Below, piece after piece: positions 8,155 through 18,068 of a stretch of 64,000 nt of DNA. How positions within the stretch are numbered: position 1 is the first letter of the stretch; each line of letters begins with the position of its first letter. The DNA lies in NCBI RefSeq assembly GCF_000719975.1, contig NZ_JOIJ01000002.1, positions 460,517 through 524,516 on the forward strand, in the 5' to 3' direction. The notes below the pieces were generated by a model. The model did not search any database. It saw only the letters and a program-made list of their open reading frames with translations, and had not been told where the DNA came from. A program made the position numbers and the translations under genes. Source of the DNA: Prauserella rugosa (GTDB lineage: Bacteria > Actinomycetota > Actinomycetes > Mycobacteriales > Pseudonocardiaceae).

Positions 8155-9153
8155 GTGGACTTCGGAGTGGTACTGCAGACCGACCCGCCCGCTCGCGAGG
8201 TCGTGCGGACGGCCGCGGCGGCCGAGCAGCAGGGATTCCGCTACGCGTGGACGTTCGACTCGGTGGTGCTGTGGCAGGAACCGTTCGTCATCTACTCGCA
8301 GATCCTCGCCGCGACCTCGTCGTTGACCGTCGGGCCGATGGTCACGAGCCCGGGTACGCGCGACTGGTCGGTGCTGGCCTCACTGTTCGCAACCCTCAAC
8401 GAGATGCACGGCGACCGCACCGTGTGCGGGATCGGGCGCGGCGACTCGGCACACCGCGTCATCGGCAAGCCACCCTCCACATTGGCCACCCTGCGGGACT
8501 GCATGCGCACGGTGAAGGACCTCGCCGAGGGCCGCCCGGCGACCCTGCGCGAGTTCGAGGTGCGGTTGCCGTGGGTGTCGGGCGGCAGGCTCGAGATGTG
8601 GATGGCGGGCTACGGCCCGAAGGCGCTCGACACGGTCGGGCGGCACGCCGACGGGTTCATCCTGCAGTGCGCCGATCCGGCGATCGCGCGATGGACGATC
8701 GGGGCGGTGCGGGACGCGGCGAGCGCGGCGGGCCGCGATCCGGAGGGCATCACCATCTGCGTGGCGGCACCGGCCTACGTCGGCGACGACCTGCCCCATC
8801 AACGGGACCAGCTGCGCTGGTTCGGCGGCATGGTCGGCAACCACGTCGCCGACCTCGTGGCCCGGTACGGCGACTCGGGGCCCGTGCCCCGCGAACTGAC
8901 CGACTACATCGCCGCGAGGGAGGGCTACGACTACGCCCACCACGGCAGGGCGGGCAATCCGTCGACCGACTTCGTGCCCGACGACATCGTCGACCGGTTC
9001 TGCCTGCTCGGTCCCGCCGAGGAGCACGTGCGCCGACTCGAAGAGCTGGCCGAGCTCGGCGTCGACCAGTTCGCGATGTACCTCATGCACGATCGCAACG
9101 AGGAGACGCTGGAGGCCTACGGCCGCGACGTCGTCGGCAAGCTCGGCGCGTGA
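8155..9153 (+). CDS. LLM-class (luciferase-like) oxidoreductase, putatively F420-dependent
   Basis: A 332-residue single-domain luciferase-like protein starting at GTG ten bases after the dihydropyrimidinase stop, with GGAGGC as ribosome site. MDFGVVLQTDPPAREVVRTA, FDSVVLWQEPFV, GPMVTSPGTRDWSVLASLFATLN, GIGRGDSAH and DGFILQCADP match the F420-binding branch of the LLM superfamily, and GRGDSAHR with the GYGPKALDTVGRHADGF region are typical of it. It is the last gene of the transporter/amidohydrolase operon. No dihydropyrimidine dehydrogenase lies in the locus, so it may carry out a ring-reduction step; that role is inference. Confidence 0.8.
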   Translation: MDFGVVLQTDPPAREVVRTAAAAEQQGFRYAWTFDSVVLWQEPFVIYSQILAATSSLTVGPMVTSPGTRDWSVLASLFATLNEMHGDRTVCGIGRGDSAHRVIGKPPSTLATLRDCMRTVKDLAEGRPATLREFEVRLPWVSGGRLEMWMAGYGPKALDTVGRHADGFILQCADPAIARWTIGAVRDAASAAGRDPEGITICVAAPAYVGDDLPHQRDQLRWFGGMVGNHVADLVARYGDSGPVPRELTDYIAAREGYDYAHHGRAGNPSTDFVPDDIVDRFCLLGPAEEHVRRLEELAELGVDQFAMYLMHDRNEETLEAYGRDVVGKLGA

Positions 9154-9198
9154 CCCACGCCGACGCGGTCAGCCGAAGGTGACCGCGTCGGCGTTCCA

Positions 9199-9258
9199 CG
9201 TCTCGGCACTGCGCGTCTCGGCACTGCACGTCTCGGCACTGCGCGTCTCGGCCCTGCG
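9199..9258. repeat. Four tandem copies of a 15-bp unit
   Basis: Units at 9199-9213, 9214-9228, 9229-9243 and 9244-9258 follow CGTCTCGGCACTGCG with one or two substitutions each. The array lies between two convergent genes and belongs to no supported CDS. The unit length matches in-frame arrays elsewhere in the window. Confidence 0.85.
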
Positions 9259-9326
9259 GCCGGGCTCGGCCTGCAAACACCAGTACAGGCTCGTGTGGGC
9301 GACGACGTCGGCAACCGGATCGCCGG

Positions 9327-10274
9327 CTACAGGGACATGACGCGGATCGGTTCCCCGGCCTGGTAGGCGGCGATATCCTCGACGGCGTCGCGGTAGAAGA
9401 CCTCGTACAGGTCGCGCACCACGTAGCCGACGTGCGGGGTCAGCACCGTGTTCGGCAGGTCCCGCAGCGGGTGGTCGGCCGGCAGCGGTTCGGTGTCGTA
9501 GACGTCGAGTGCCGCGCCGCCGATCCGCCGCTGCCGCAGCGCCTCGATCAGGGCCGCCTCGTCGACGATCGGCCCGCGCGAGGTGTTCACCAGCCAGGCG
9601 GTCGGCTTCATCGCCGCGAGCTCGGCCGCCCCGATCAGGCCGCGGGTCCGGGAGCTGAGCACCTGGTGGATGGTCACGACGTCGGACTCGGCGAGCAACC
9701 GCTCCTTGCTCACGGCCTCCACGTCGTGTTCGGCGGCCTTCTCCTCGGTGAGGTTGGTGCTCCACGCGATGGTGCGCATGCCGAAGGCCTGGCCGATCCG
9801 CGCGACCCGGGAGCCGAGCCTGCCGAGGCCGACGACGCCGAGGGTCGCGCCCTGCACACTGCGACCCACGGTCGTCTGCCAGCCACCCGTGCGCAGCGAA
9901 CGGTCCTCGCCGGGCAGACCGCGCATCGCCGCGAGAATCAGCGCCCACGTGTGCTCGGCCGTCGGATGCGGCAGGTATCCGGTGTGCGAGACGACGATGC
10001 CGAGTTCGGCCGTCGCCTTCAGGTCGATCGACGGGTTCCGCGGCCCGCCGAGGCTCACGACGAGCCGCAGGTCGGGCAGTCTGCGCAACACCTCGGCAGG
10101 CAGTGGTGTGCGTTCGCGCATGGCCACCACGACCTCGCATCCGGCGAGGCGGTCCACGAGGGCGTCGTGGTCGGCGATGTGCTCGGTCAGCACGTCGACC
10201 TCGGCGCCGAGCGAGTCCCAGTCGGCGAGTTCGCGCGCGATGTCCTGATAGTCGTCCAGTACCGCGATCTTCAT
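9327..10274 (-). CDS. D-2-hydroxyacid dehydrogenase family protein
   Basis: A 315-residue NAD(P)-dependent D-isomer dehydrogenase. The Rossmann motif is GATLGVVGLGRLGSRVA, and catalytic residues sit in the expected order: Arg in VNTSRGPIVDE, Glu in YDTEPLPADHPL and His in TPHVGYV. The substrate-binding N-terminal domain begins MKIAVLDDYQD. The family reduces 2-keto acids or oxidises D-2-hydroxyacids; the precise substrate (glyoxylate, hydroxypyruvate, phosphoglycerate-like) cannot be told. It follows the nuclease-fold gene by 35 bp on the same strand and converges on the pyrimidine operon. Confidence 0.88.
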   Translation of the reverse strand: MKIAVLDDYQDIARELADWDSLGAEVDVLTEHIADHDALVDRLAGCEVVVAMRERTPLPAEVLRRLPDLRLVVSLGGPRNPSIDLKATAELGIVVSHTGYLPHPTAEHTWALILAAMRGLPGEDRSLRTGGWQTTVGRSVQGATLGVVGLGRLGSRVARIGQAFGMRTIAWSTNLTEEKAAEHDVEAVSKERLLAESDVVTIHQVLSSRTRGLIGAAELAAMKPTAWLVNTSRGPIVDEAALIEALRQRRIGGAALDVYDTEPLPADHPLRDLPNTVLTPHVGYVVRDLYEVFYRDAVEDIAAYQAGEPIRVMSL

Positions 10275-10309
10275 ACCGACACGCTAATGCGTCGGGCCTG
10301 CCGATCGGG

Positions 10310-11527
10310 TCACGGCACGAGCAGGTCCACGCGCACCAGGTGGTGGTCGGAGGCGTCGTTGAGGCGGGCCAGCTCGGTACCGGGCACGGGCCAGAACACG
10401 CCACCGCCGCGGGGGATCAGTCCGCGGGACGGCAGGACGTAGTCGACCCGCAGGTTGCCGGGTGATTCGGCGGCGAAGTCGGCGGTGTCGAGCCATGCCG
10501 GGCCGACGTGGTCGTCGTTGGCGCCGCCCTCCTGTCGGCCGGCCACCACGGCGCCGACGCTGCCCGGGCGGGTGTCACGCACGCGCGGTGCGTCGAGCAG
10601 CTGGGTCGCGGCCGCATCGACGCTGTCGCCGTCGTGCGGGTCGGCGTTGTAGTCACCGGCGATGACGAACCGTTCGCGGGGGTCGAGGCCGCCGCGGACA
10701 CCGTCGTCGTCGTAGATGTAGTCGCCCTTGCCCGGCGTGACGTAGTCGGCCCAGAACCGGATCTCGTCGTGGTTGCGGGTGCCGTTGCGGTCCTCCTCGC
10801 CGTCGAAGCTCGGCGGCGTGGGGTGGGCGGTGAGGAAGTGCACGGTGCGCCCGCCGATCTCGATCGGCAGATCCCAGTGGGACTTCGACGACAACCGCAG
10901 CACGTCGAGGATCTCGTCGGAGTACCAGTCGCCCTCGTCGGGCGTGGCCGGGTCACTCGGCAGCGTCGCGCCGGGCATGTCCTTCCACAGGAAGTTCCGG
11001 AACGTCCGCACGCCGTCGGTGTCGATCGGGTGCTTCGACAGCACGAGCATGCCGTACTGGCCTTCGAAGTCGCCGAACCCGTGGGCGTCGTCGGGCCCGT
11101 CGGTGCTGCCGTCGCGGTTGAGATCGAACCCGGTCGGCACGCCCGTGTTCACCGGCGCGGTGTAGGCGTGCGGGTAGTCGATCGGCTCGGCGCCGTTCTG
11201 GCCCACCTCGAGGTAGTTGTCCCGGAACGCGTCGGCCGCGGCGCCGCCTGCGACGTAGTCGAACTCGTTGATCAGCAGGACGTCCGGCCGGTTGCGCTGG
11301 ATGACCTCGGCGACCTTCTGTGCCTGCTCGTCGTCCGGTGTGGACAGATCCGTGAGCAGTTCGCCCTCGGCGGCGCGGTTGAGCGAGGCGTTGAACGTCG
11401 CGAACCGCACGTCCTGCGGACCGCCGCGCTCTTCCGGCTGGGCGGTGTTCGCCGCGGCGGGCGACACGGCCAGGCCGGCCGACAGGGCCAGGCCGACGGA
11501 CACGGACATCCAACGCGATCGACGCAC
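10310..11527 (-). CDS. Secreted endonuclease/exonuclease/phosphatase-family protein
   Basis: A 405-residue exported protein. The GTG at 11527 is chosen over a longer frame because GGGAGG sits five bases before it and the signal peptide (VRRSRWMSVSVGLALSAGLAVSPAAA) then starts correctly. The mature part has the EEP fold motifs: DVRFATFNAS, the metal Glu in LLINEFDYV, HFLTAHPTPP, GDYNADPHDGDS and the terminal SDHHLVRVDL. Acidic stretches such as DLNRDGSTDGPDDAHG resemble Ca-binding loops. The family includes secreted nucleases, sphingomyelinases and phosphatases; phosphodiester cleavage is likely, the substrate unknown. Confidence 0.82.
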   Translation of the reverse strand: MRRSRWMSVSVGLALSAGLAVSPAAANTAQPEERGGPQDVRFATFNASLNRAAEGELLTDLSTPDDEQAQKVAEVIQRNRPDVLLINEFDYVAGGAAADAFRDNYLEVGQNGAEPIDYPHAYTAPVNTGVPTGFDLNRDGSTDGPDDAHGFGDFEGQYGMLVLSKHPIDTDGVRTFRNFLWKDMPGATLPSDPATPDEGDWYSDEILDVLRLSSKSHWDLPIEIGGRTVHFLTAHPTPPSFDGEEDRNGTRNHDEIRFWADYVTPGKGDYIYDDDGVRGGLDPRERFVIAGDYNADPHDGDSVDAAATQLLDAPRVRDTRPGSVGAVVAGRQEGGANDDHVGPAWLDTADFAAESPGNLRVDYVLPSRGLIPRGGGVFWPVPGTELARLNDASDHHLVRVDLLVP

Positions 11528-11622
11528 GGTTACCTCCCAGAAGTCGGCGCCCACCTTACGAGTGACAGGTGAACTCCGGGAGGCTTTCGGGCAACGACCC
11601 ACCGTTCGTCGGCCGCGCCGGT

Positions 11623-12474
11623 CTAGACGGGAAGTTCGAGCACGCCGCCGGTGGCCTCACGCAGGGCCCGGCGCATCTCCTCGCGCGGAGCCGTCCGGCC
11701 GGTGAACTGTTCGACCTGGCCGAACGCCTGGTGCAGCAGCATGTCCAGGCCGGTGGCGATCCGCCCGCCGCGCGCGGCCACCGCGTCGGCGAGCGGAGTC
11801 GGCCACGGGTGGTAGATGACGTCGAGCACGCAGCCGACCCCGGCGATCGCCTCGAGGTCCGCGGTGAGCGCCTCCGAGGGCACGGTGCTGACGAGGACGT
11901 CCGTGTCGGCCGTCAGCGCCGCCATGTCCACCTCGGACCAGCGGAGCACGTCGACGTCGAGTCCGGCGCGGCGCGCCGCCTCGGTCGTCTCGCCTGCCCG
12001 CGCCGGCTCGCGCACGACCAGACGCACCGACGTCACCCCGAGATCGGCGAACGCGACCACCGCCGCGGCGGCCGTACCACCGGCGCCGAGCACGACCGCC
12101 CTGGTGCCGCCGTCGTAGCCACCCGCCACCCGCAACGCGCCGGTGACGCCGTCGACGTCGGTGCAGTCGGCCCGCCAGCCGTCGCCGACCGGCACGAGCG
12201 TGTTGGCCGCACCGACGGCCTGCGCGCGGGGCGTCACCTCGGCGGCGTGGGCCAGTGCCGCGCGTTTGCCCGGCATCGTCACCGACAGGCCCGCCCACTC
12301 GGGACCGAGCCCGTCGACGAATCCGGGCAGCCCGTCGGCGTCGATCTCGATGCGGTCGTAGGTCCAGTCGGGCAGGCCGAGCGCGCGGTAGGCCGACAGG
12401 TGCAGCACCGGCGACAACGAGTGGTCGACGGGCGAGCCGAGCACGGCGGCGCGGCGCGCGTGGTCAGTAGACAC
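11623..12474 (-). CDS. aroE: Shikimate dehydrogenase
   Basis: A 283-residue enzyme of the common aromatic pathway (3-dehydroshikimate to shikimate, NADPH). It has the substrate site AVLGSPVDHSLSPVLHL, the SVTMPGKR segment carrying the catalytic Lys, AANTLV, and the nucleotide motif VLGAGGTAAAAVVA. Its start overlaps the end of mltG by 11 bp, so it is translationally coupled as the last gene of the alaS-ruvX-mltG-aroE run, the normal actinobacterial arrangement. Confidence 0.95.
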   Translation of the reverse strand: MSTDHARRAAVLGSPVDHSLSPVLHLSAYRALGLPDWTYDRIEIDADGLPGFVDGLGPEWAGLSVTMPGKRAALAHAAEVTPRAQAVGAANTLVPVGDGWRADCTDVDGVTGALRVAGGYDGGTRAVVLGAGGTAAAAVVAFADLGVTSVRLVVREPARAGETTEAARRAGLDVDVLRWSEVDMAALTADTDVLVSTVPSEALTADLEAIAGVGCVLDVIYHPWPTPLADAVAARGGRIATGLDMLLHQAFGQVEQFTGRTAPREEMRRALREATGGVLELPV

Positions 12475-14761
12475 CGTTCTCCCGTGCCCGTTTCGCGTTC
12501 TGTTCGTGCTCGGCGTGGTTGTCGCTGAAGCACGACAGGCCGTTCTTCTCGCACACCACGAAGTAGGTCCACGGCCCGTCGGCGGGCTCCTCGGCGGCGG
12601 TGATCGCGTCGGTGCTGGGCGCTCCGACGGGGGTCGGCACCAGGCCCGGGTTCAGGTAGGTGTTGTACGGCCCCGGCTGCGACCGCCACCGCGACTCGGT
12701 GCGGATGTTCGGGTCCTTCTGCACGTAGTTGATCGTCGAGTCCATCTGCAACGGCATGTCCTGGTCGAGCCGGTTATAGATGACCCTGGCGATCTTGCTG
12801 AAGTCGTTCTGCACGCCCTCGCCCTCGATGATCGAGGCGATGATCAGGATCTCGTACGGCGAGTAGCCCGTCGCGCCCGCCGCGTTCGGCAGGCCCGCCG
12901 CCTCCATCCGGGTGGCCGACGTCGACAGCACCTCGGTGAGGATCCGCTTGGCGTCCCAGCCGGGTTCGACGTCGTACACGCCGGGCGAGATCAGGCCTTC
13001 GAGCCGGTGTTGCGCGTCGTGTTTCTGCGCAGGTTCGGCCGCCCATTCGGGCACGCCCAGCTCGGTCAGGTCGGTCGAGGCGATGGTCTTCTGCAGCTCC
13101 TCCGGGCTGACGCAGGTGCTCTCGCCGTTCAGCTCCGCACACGAGGCCTGCGACAGCAGGGACAGGACCCCGGGCTGCACCTCGTCGCCGCTGCCCTTGT
13201 CCGACAGGCGCGTGCCCGCGCGGATCTCGACCTGGCCCACGCGCGCGTCGGGCTGGACCAGGGTCTCGACGGCACTCTCGCCGGAGGCCTTCGTCTTGAC
13301 CACGTAGTAGCCGGGCTGGATGGACAGCACGCGTTGGTCGTCCTCGCTGGCCGCGACGAACGCCGAGGAGCTGGCGACGACGTCGAGCTTGTCGAGTTTG
13401 TTGGCGATCGTCCTGGTGGAGTCGCCGTCCTGGACGTGCAGCAGTACGTCCCTGTCGCCGGTGCCCTCGTAGTCCTCGTAACCGAAGCCGAGCAGTTCAC
13501 GCGCTCCGATGTAGGCGCCGCCCGCGAGCAGCGCCAGCACGGCGAGGGCGGCGATCCAGCGGAACGCACGCCTGCCGCGGCCACGCCGGGTCCGCGGGGG
13601 TTCCTCGTCGTCGGGGCCGCCGGGGATGTAGGCCGGTTCGGCGCGGTCGCCACCGCGCCGATCGTCGTCCTCTGCGTCGTAGTCGCCGTAGTCGTCGCCC
13701 TCGTCGTACTCGCCGTACTCGTCGTAGGCGTCGTAGGCGCCGAGCTCGTCGATCAGCCCGTCGTCACCGCGTTCGTCGCCGCGGCCCCAGTCATCCGGGG
13801 TCCGATCGTCCGGGGCCCTGTCGTCCGGGGCCCGGTCGAAACGCGGGTCGGCGTACCCGGACCCGTACTCGGGGTCGTACTGGTCGTCGTAGGGGACGCC
13901 GTGTCTGCGGTCGGCGTGGCGGTCGTCGTAACGGTGGTCGCGGTTCATGGCGTCGTCGGTCTCGTCGTACGGGTCGGGGTGGCCGTCCAGGCCGTGGGCG
14001 ACCGACCCGAGGGCGAAGGTCTGCGTGGGGCTCTCGTCGGCGTCCACGCCGTGGTTCGGGTGGAGTGCGCGCCTGGCGCCGCGACGCGGCCCCGGCGGCG
14101 GTTCGGGCAGGCCCCGCTCCGGCATCGCGCGTTCCTCACCGGGAGGCGGCACCGGCGGCATCGACGGCCGGGAGGCCGAATGCGGAGCCGGGCCGGGCGC
14201 GGCCGGCGGAGGCGGCACCGGGGGCATCGCGGGCCGCGACGGCGGATGGTCGGGATGTCTCGGTCCACCTGCGCGCGGATCCGGACGCAGTGCGTCCTGG
14301 TCGGGTGCCTCGGGTCGGGGAAGGTCGGGGCGGGGTTGGTCCGGCCTGGCGGCGGGGGGCCTCGGCCGGGCCTGCGGTCTCGCCGCCGGGGGCATACCGG
14401 GTTCGGGGGCCGGTGCTCCCGGGGCGGGCGTGTCGGGGGCCGCGTGCCGCGGGCGCCGTTCGGGGAGCGGCTGCCTGCGGGGGTGCTTGGGCGGCGGCCC
14501 CGGGGGCGGGCCCTGGTCGCGGGCATGACCGGGACCAGGCTCGCGGGCGGGCGGATCGCCTGCCCGCTGGTCGTTCACCGGGCGCCGGGCGGCGGGTGGC
14601 CGCCCCGGCCGCTCCCTTCGGGGCAGCTCCGGCCGTGGCGGTTCGTCGGCGGGGACGCGGTCGTCGAACCACGCCCCGTCGCCCGGCGCGGGCGGTTCGG
14701 CGGCCTGGGCACGGCGCGGCGGGCGGGACCGCGGGTCTCCGCCGTCGTGTGGGGTCGTCAT
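12464..14761 (-). CDS. mltG: Endolytic murein transglycosylase MltG with a long disordered cytoplasmic region
   Basis: 765 residues from the ATG at 14761 (MTTPHDGG). The first ~395 residues are low complexity: Pro/Arg-rich, then Asp/Tyr-rich with DDRAPDD-type repeats. A single membrane segment follows ([20 protein letters not shown]), then an extracytoplasmic LysM-like part and the YceG/MltG domain. [13 protein letters not shown] carries the catalytic Glu, with [20 protein letters not shown] and [18 protein letters not shown] after it. MltG cleaves nascent glycan strands and sets their length. It is far longer than E. coli MltG (340 residues); an extended N-terminus is common in actinobacteria, but this one is large. 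Confidence 0.93.
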   Translation of the reverse strand: MTTPHDGGDPRSRPPRRAQAAEPPAPGDGAWFDDRVPADEPPRPELPRRERPGRPPAARRPVNDQRAGDPPAREPGPGHARDQGPPPGPPPKHPRRQPLPERRPRHAAPDTPAPGAPAPEPGMPPAARPQARPRPPAARPDQPRPDLPRPEAPDQDALRPDPRAGGPRHPDHPPSRPAMPPVPPPPAAPGPAPHSASRPSMPPVPPPGEERAMPERGLPEPPPGPRRGARRALHPNHGVDADESPTQTFALGSVAHGLDGHPDPYDETDDAMNRDHRYDDRHADRRHGVPYDDQYDPEYGSGYADPRFDRAPDDRAPDDRTPDDWGRGDERGDDGLIDELGAYDAYDEYGEYDEGDDYGDYDAEDDDRRGGDRAEPAYIPGGPDDEEPPRTRRGRGRRAFRWIAALAVLALLAGGAYIGARELLGFGYEDYEGTGDRDVLLHVQDGDSTRTIANKLDKLDVVASSSAFVAASEDDQRVLSIQPGYYVVKTKASGESAVETLVQPDARVGQVEIRAGTRLSDKGSGDEVQPGVLSLLSQASCAELNGESTCVSPEELQKTIASTDLTELGVPEWAAEPAQKHDAQHRLEGLISPGVYDVEPGWDAKRILTEVLSTSATRMEAAGLPNAAGATGYSPYEILIIASIIEGEGVQNDFSKIARVIYNRLDQDMPLQMDSTINYVQKDPNIRTESRWRSQPGPYNTYLNPGLVPTPVGAPSTDAITAAEEPADGPWTYFVVCEKNGLSCFSDNHAEHEQNAKRARENGVY
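13790..13834. repeat. Three 15-bp tandem units inside mltG
   Basis: Units at 13790-13804, 13805-13819 and 13820-13834 share the core TCCGGGG at 15-bp spacing and encode the DR(A/T)PD repeats of the acidic cytoplasmic region. The period is a multiple of three, so copy-number change would not shift the frame. Confidence 0.75.
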
Positions 14762-15249
14762 GCGGGGCCCGCTCCCCTCGCGATCGCGGAGCTGCGCGCA
14801 TCGATCCACGCCTGGAGGATCTCCACCGCGGCCGCCTGGTCGACGACGGCACGCTGCTTCTTCCCCTTCACTCCGCGTTGGGAGAGCATGCGACTCGCGG
14901 TGACCGTGGTCAGCCGCTCGTCGGCCAGGCGCACGGGAACGGAAATCCGGTCGGTGAGCCGGCCTGCGTAGTCCGCCGCGGTCTCGGCGGCGGTGCCGTG
15001 CCGGTCGGCCAACGTCCTCGGGAGTCCCACGATCACCTCGACCACATCGTGTTCGGCGACGAGCGAGACGAGCTCGCCGATGTCGGTATCCCCCTCCGGA
15101 TCCCTCGTGAGGGTAACGAGCGGAGTCGCCAGGATCGGACTGGGATCGCTCAGCGCCACGCCGACCCGTACGGATCCGACATCCACGGCAAGCCGACGGC
15201 CGGCGCCGGGATCGTCGATCCCGGGCCGGTCCGGTTGGATCTCACTCAC
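14758..15249 (-). CDS. ruvX: Holliday junction resolvase RuvX (YqgF), also implicated in pre-16S rRNA maturation
   Basis: A 163-residue RNase H-like protein. The GTG at 15249 overlaps the alaS stop (GTGA). Motifs are [18 protein letters not shown] (first catalytic Asp), [14 protein letters not shown], and the C-terminal [15 protein letters not shown] with the last acidic pair. It ends on the mltG start (ATGA overlap), so alaS, ruvX and mltG are coupled. E. coli YqgF processes the 5' end of 16S rRNA; mycobacterial RuvX cleaves Holliday junctions. Confidence 0.93.
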   Translation of the reverse strand: MSEIQPDRPGIDDPGAGRRLAVDVGSVRVGVALSDPSPILATPLVTLTRDPEGDTDIGELVSLVAEHDVVEVIVGLPRTLADRHGTAAETAADYAGRLTDRISVPVRLADERLTTVTASRMLSQRGVKGKKQRAVVDQAAAVEILQAWIDARSSAIARGAGPA

Positions 15250-17909
15250 CCGTTCGCGAGGGCGTTCCGCAGCGCGGCGATCGCCTGGTCGATACCGGCG
15301 GGGTTGCTGCCACCGCCCTGGGCCATGTCCGGCTTGCCGCCACCGCGCCCGCCGACGGCCTCGGCGAACGAGGGAACGAGCTTGCCCGCGGCGTGGCCTG
15401 CCTCGCGCGCGGCCGCGGTCGTGGCGACGACGAAGCTGACCTTGCCGTCGTCGGTCGGCGCGAACAGCGCGACGATGCCGGGACGCGAACCGAGCCGGTT
15501 GCGCACCTCCGCCGCCAGCGCACGCACGCCACCCGCGTCGATGCCGCCGTCGAGCCGCTTGGCCACGAGCGACACGCCGCCGATCTCCTCGGCGGCGTCG
15601 GCCAGCGATCCCGCCGAGCCGAGCACCTGCTGGGTCTTGAGCTGCTCGATCTCCTTCTCGGCGCTGCGCAGCCGCGAGAGGACGTCGTCGATCCGCTCGG
15701 GGATCCGCTCGGTCGGCACCTTCAACGTGCCCGCGAGCTGGGACACCAGGAGCTGTTCCTTGCGGACGTGCCGCAGGGCGTCGGTCCCGACGAGCGCCTC
15801 GACGCGATGCACACCGGACCCGATCGAGGCGTCCGAGACGAGCTTGACCAGACCCAGCTCGCCGATGCGGTCGACGTGCGTGCCACCGCACAGCTCACGC
15901 GAGTAGTCGCCCATGTCGACCACGCGCACGTCGTTGCCGTACTTCTCGCCGAACAGGGCGATGGCGCCCAGTTCGAGGGCCTTGTCCTTCGTCGTGGTGT
16001 AGGCCGCGACCTCGACGTCGGTTTGCAGGTAGTCGTTGACCTCTTCCTCGACCTCGGTGAGCACGTCGGACGACACCGACCCCGCGGTCGTGAAGTCGAA
16101 GCGCATGCGACCGGGAGAGTTGAGCGAACCGGCCTGCGCGGCGCGTTTGCCGTAGGCACCGCGCACCGCGGCGTGCACCAGGTGGGTGGCCGAGTGCGAC
16201 CGCGCGATCGACCGGCGGCGCGTCTCGTCGACCGACGCGGTCAGCTCGGTGTCGACGGCCAGTTCACCTCCGGTCACCTCGACGCGGTGGACGAACAGTC
16301 CCGGCACGAGCTTCTGCACGTCGGTGACCTTCACCTCGACCCCGTGGCCCACCAGCACCCCGGTGTCGGCGATCTGACCACCGCTCTCGCCGTAGAACGG
16401 CGTGCGGTCGAGGATGACCTCCGCCTTGCGGCCCTCGCCGACCACCGGCACGGGCGCGCCGTCCTCCAGCAGGCCGACCACCCGGGCCGTGGCCTGCAGA
16501 TCGGTGTAGCCGAGGAAGTCGGTCTCGCCGTGCTGTTCGAGCAGCCGGCGGTAGACCGACAGGTCGCCGTGGCCGGTCTTGCGGGAGGCCGCGTCGGCCT
16601 TGGCGCGCTGCCGCTGCTCCTCCATGAGGGTGCGGAAACCCTCCTCGTCGACCGACAGGCCCTGCTCGGCCGCCATCTCGAGGGTCAGGTCGATCGGGAA
16701 GCCGTACGTGTCGTGCAGCTGGAACGCCTTGTCCCCGGCCAGGATCGAGCCGCCGGACCGCTTGGTCTCCTCGGCGGCCAGGTCGAAGATGCGCGACCCG
16801 CTGGTCAGCGTGGCCAGGAAGGTCTCCTCCTCCTGGCGCATGACGTCGCTGATGCGGTCGAAGTCGCGGGCGATCTCCGGGTAGGACGGCGACATCGCGT
16901 CGCGCACGACCTTCGCGAACTCCGGCAGCACCGGCTCGTGCACGCCCAGCAGGCGCACGGCGCGCACGATCCGGCGCAGCAACCTGCGCAGCACGTAGCC
17001 GCGGGCCTCGTTGCCGGGCGTGACGCCGTCGCCGATCAGCATCACGCCGGAGCGCGCGTGGTCGGCGATGACGCGGAACCGCACGTCGTCGGCGTGGTCG
17101 GCACCGTAGCGGCGGCCGGAGAACTCCTCGGCACGCTGGATCACCGGGCGGACGAGGTCGGTCTCGTAGACGTTGTCGACGCCCTGGAGCAGGAACGCCA
17201 CGCGCTCGATGCCCATGCCGGTGTCGATGTTCTTCTGCGGCAGTTCGCCGATCGGCGGATGTCCGAGCTTGGGGCTCTGCTCGCCGCGGACGTCCTGCAT
17301 GAACACGAGGTTCCAGATCTCGAGGTAGCGGTCCTCGTCGACCACCGGACCGCCGTCCCGGCCGTACTCCGGCCCGCGGTCGTAGTAGATCTCGGAGCAG
17401 GGCCCGCCGGGGCCCGGCACACCCATGTCCCAGTAGTTGTCCTTGCCGTCCCGCACCTGGATGCGGTCCGACGGGATCCCCGTGATGTCCCGCCACAGGC
17501 CTGCTGCCTCGGCGTCGTGCTCGTAGACGGTCACCCACAGCCGGTCGGGGTCGAACCCCAGGCCGCCGGCGTCCTGCGACGACGTGAGCAGGCCCCACGC
17601 ACGCTCGATGGCGCCTTCCTTGAAGTAGTCGCCGAACGAGAAGTTGCCTGCCATCTGGAAGAACGTGTTGTGCCGGGTGGTCTTGCCGACCTCGTCGATG
17701 TCCCCGGTACGCACGCACTTCTGCACGCTGGTCGCACGCGGGTACGGAGGCGGCACCTCGCCCAGGAAGTACGGCTTGAACTGGACCATGCCCGCGTTCA
17801 CGAACAGCAGCGTCGGATCGTCGAGGATCAGCGACGCGCTGGGCACGCGGGTGTGGCCGTGGCCCTCGAAGTAGTCGAGGAACCGCTTGCTGATTTCGTG
17901 TGTTTCCAC
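15246..17909 (-). CDS. alaS: Alanine--tRNA ligase
   Basis: A full-length class II synthetase of 887 residues beginning [27 protein letters not shown]. The core has [39 protein letters not shown] and [19 protein letters not shown]. The editing domain carries the HxxxH zinc motif in [17 protein letters not shown] and the distal CGGTHVDR. The C-terminal C-Ala part ends [15 protein letters not shown]. No T-box or other leader structure is evident upstream. Confidence 0.97.
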   Translation of the reverse strand: METHEISKRFLDYFEGHGHTRVPSASLILDDPTLLFVNAGMVQFKPYFLGEVPPPYPRATSVQKCVRTGDIDEVGKTTRHNTFFQMAGNFSFGDYFKEGAIERAWGLLTSSQDAGGLGFDPDRLWVTVYEHDAEAAGLWRDITGIPSDRIQVRDGKDNYWDMGVPGPGGPCSEIYYDRGPEYGRDGGPVVDEDRYLEIWNLVFMQDVRGEQSPKLGHPPIGELPQKNIDTGMGIERVAFLLQGVDNVYETDLVRPVIQRAEEFSGRRYGADHADDVRFRVIADHARSGVMLIGDGVTPGNEARGYVLRRLLRRIVRAVRLLGVHEPVLPEFAKVVRDAMSPSYPEIARDFDRISDVMRQEEETFLATLTSGSRIFDLAAEETKRSGGSILAGDKAFQLHDTYGFPIDLTLEMAAEQGLSVDEEGFRTLMEEQRQRAKADAASRKTGHGDLSVYRRLLEQHGETDFLGYTDLQATARVVGLLEDGAPVPVVGEGRKAEVILDRTPFYGESGGQIADTGVLVGHGVEVKVTDVQKLVPGLFVHRVEVTGGELAVDTELTASVDETRRRSIARSHSATHLVHAAVRGAYGKRAAQAGSLNSPGRMRFDFTTAGSVSSDVLTEVEEEVNDYLQTDVEVAAYTTTKDKALELGAIALFGEKYGNDVRVVDMGDYSRELCGGTHVDRIGELGLVKLVSDASIGSGVHRVEALVGTDALRHVRKEQLLVSQLAGTLKVPTERIPERIDDVLSRLRSAEKEIEQLKTQQVLGSAGSLADAAEEIGGVSLVAKRLDGGIDAGGVRALAAEVRNRLGSRPGIVALFAPTDDGKVSFVVATTAAAREAGHAAGKLVPSFAEAVGGRGGGKPDMAQGGGSNPAGIDQAIAALRNALANG

Positions 17910-18068
17910 TGGAGCTTCCTCGCAGGATGTGGCGGACGGATGTGGGGCCGCACCGGGGCCCCGGCCGCCGTGTCGAACGTCCGGCCGCGTGCGGCGGCCG
18001 GCGCTGGGCCGGAACGGGCGAAGACGGCGAAGGGCTCGCCTGCTGTGCGCGGGAGTGTTCCCGGCGGC

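Noticed and set aside
9199..9258. 15-mer array considered as CRISPR or replication iterons
   Set aside because: No spacers, no dnaA or rep gene nearby, no A+T-rich segment.
12506..14971. An 821-codon frame opposite mltG
   Set aside because: Antisense shadow of the mltG gene; no domain, poor composition.
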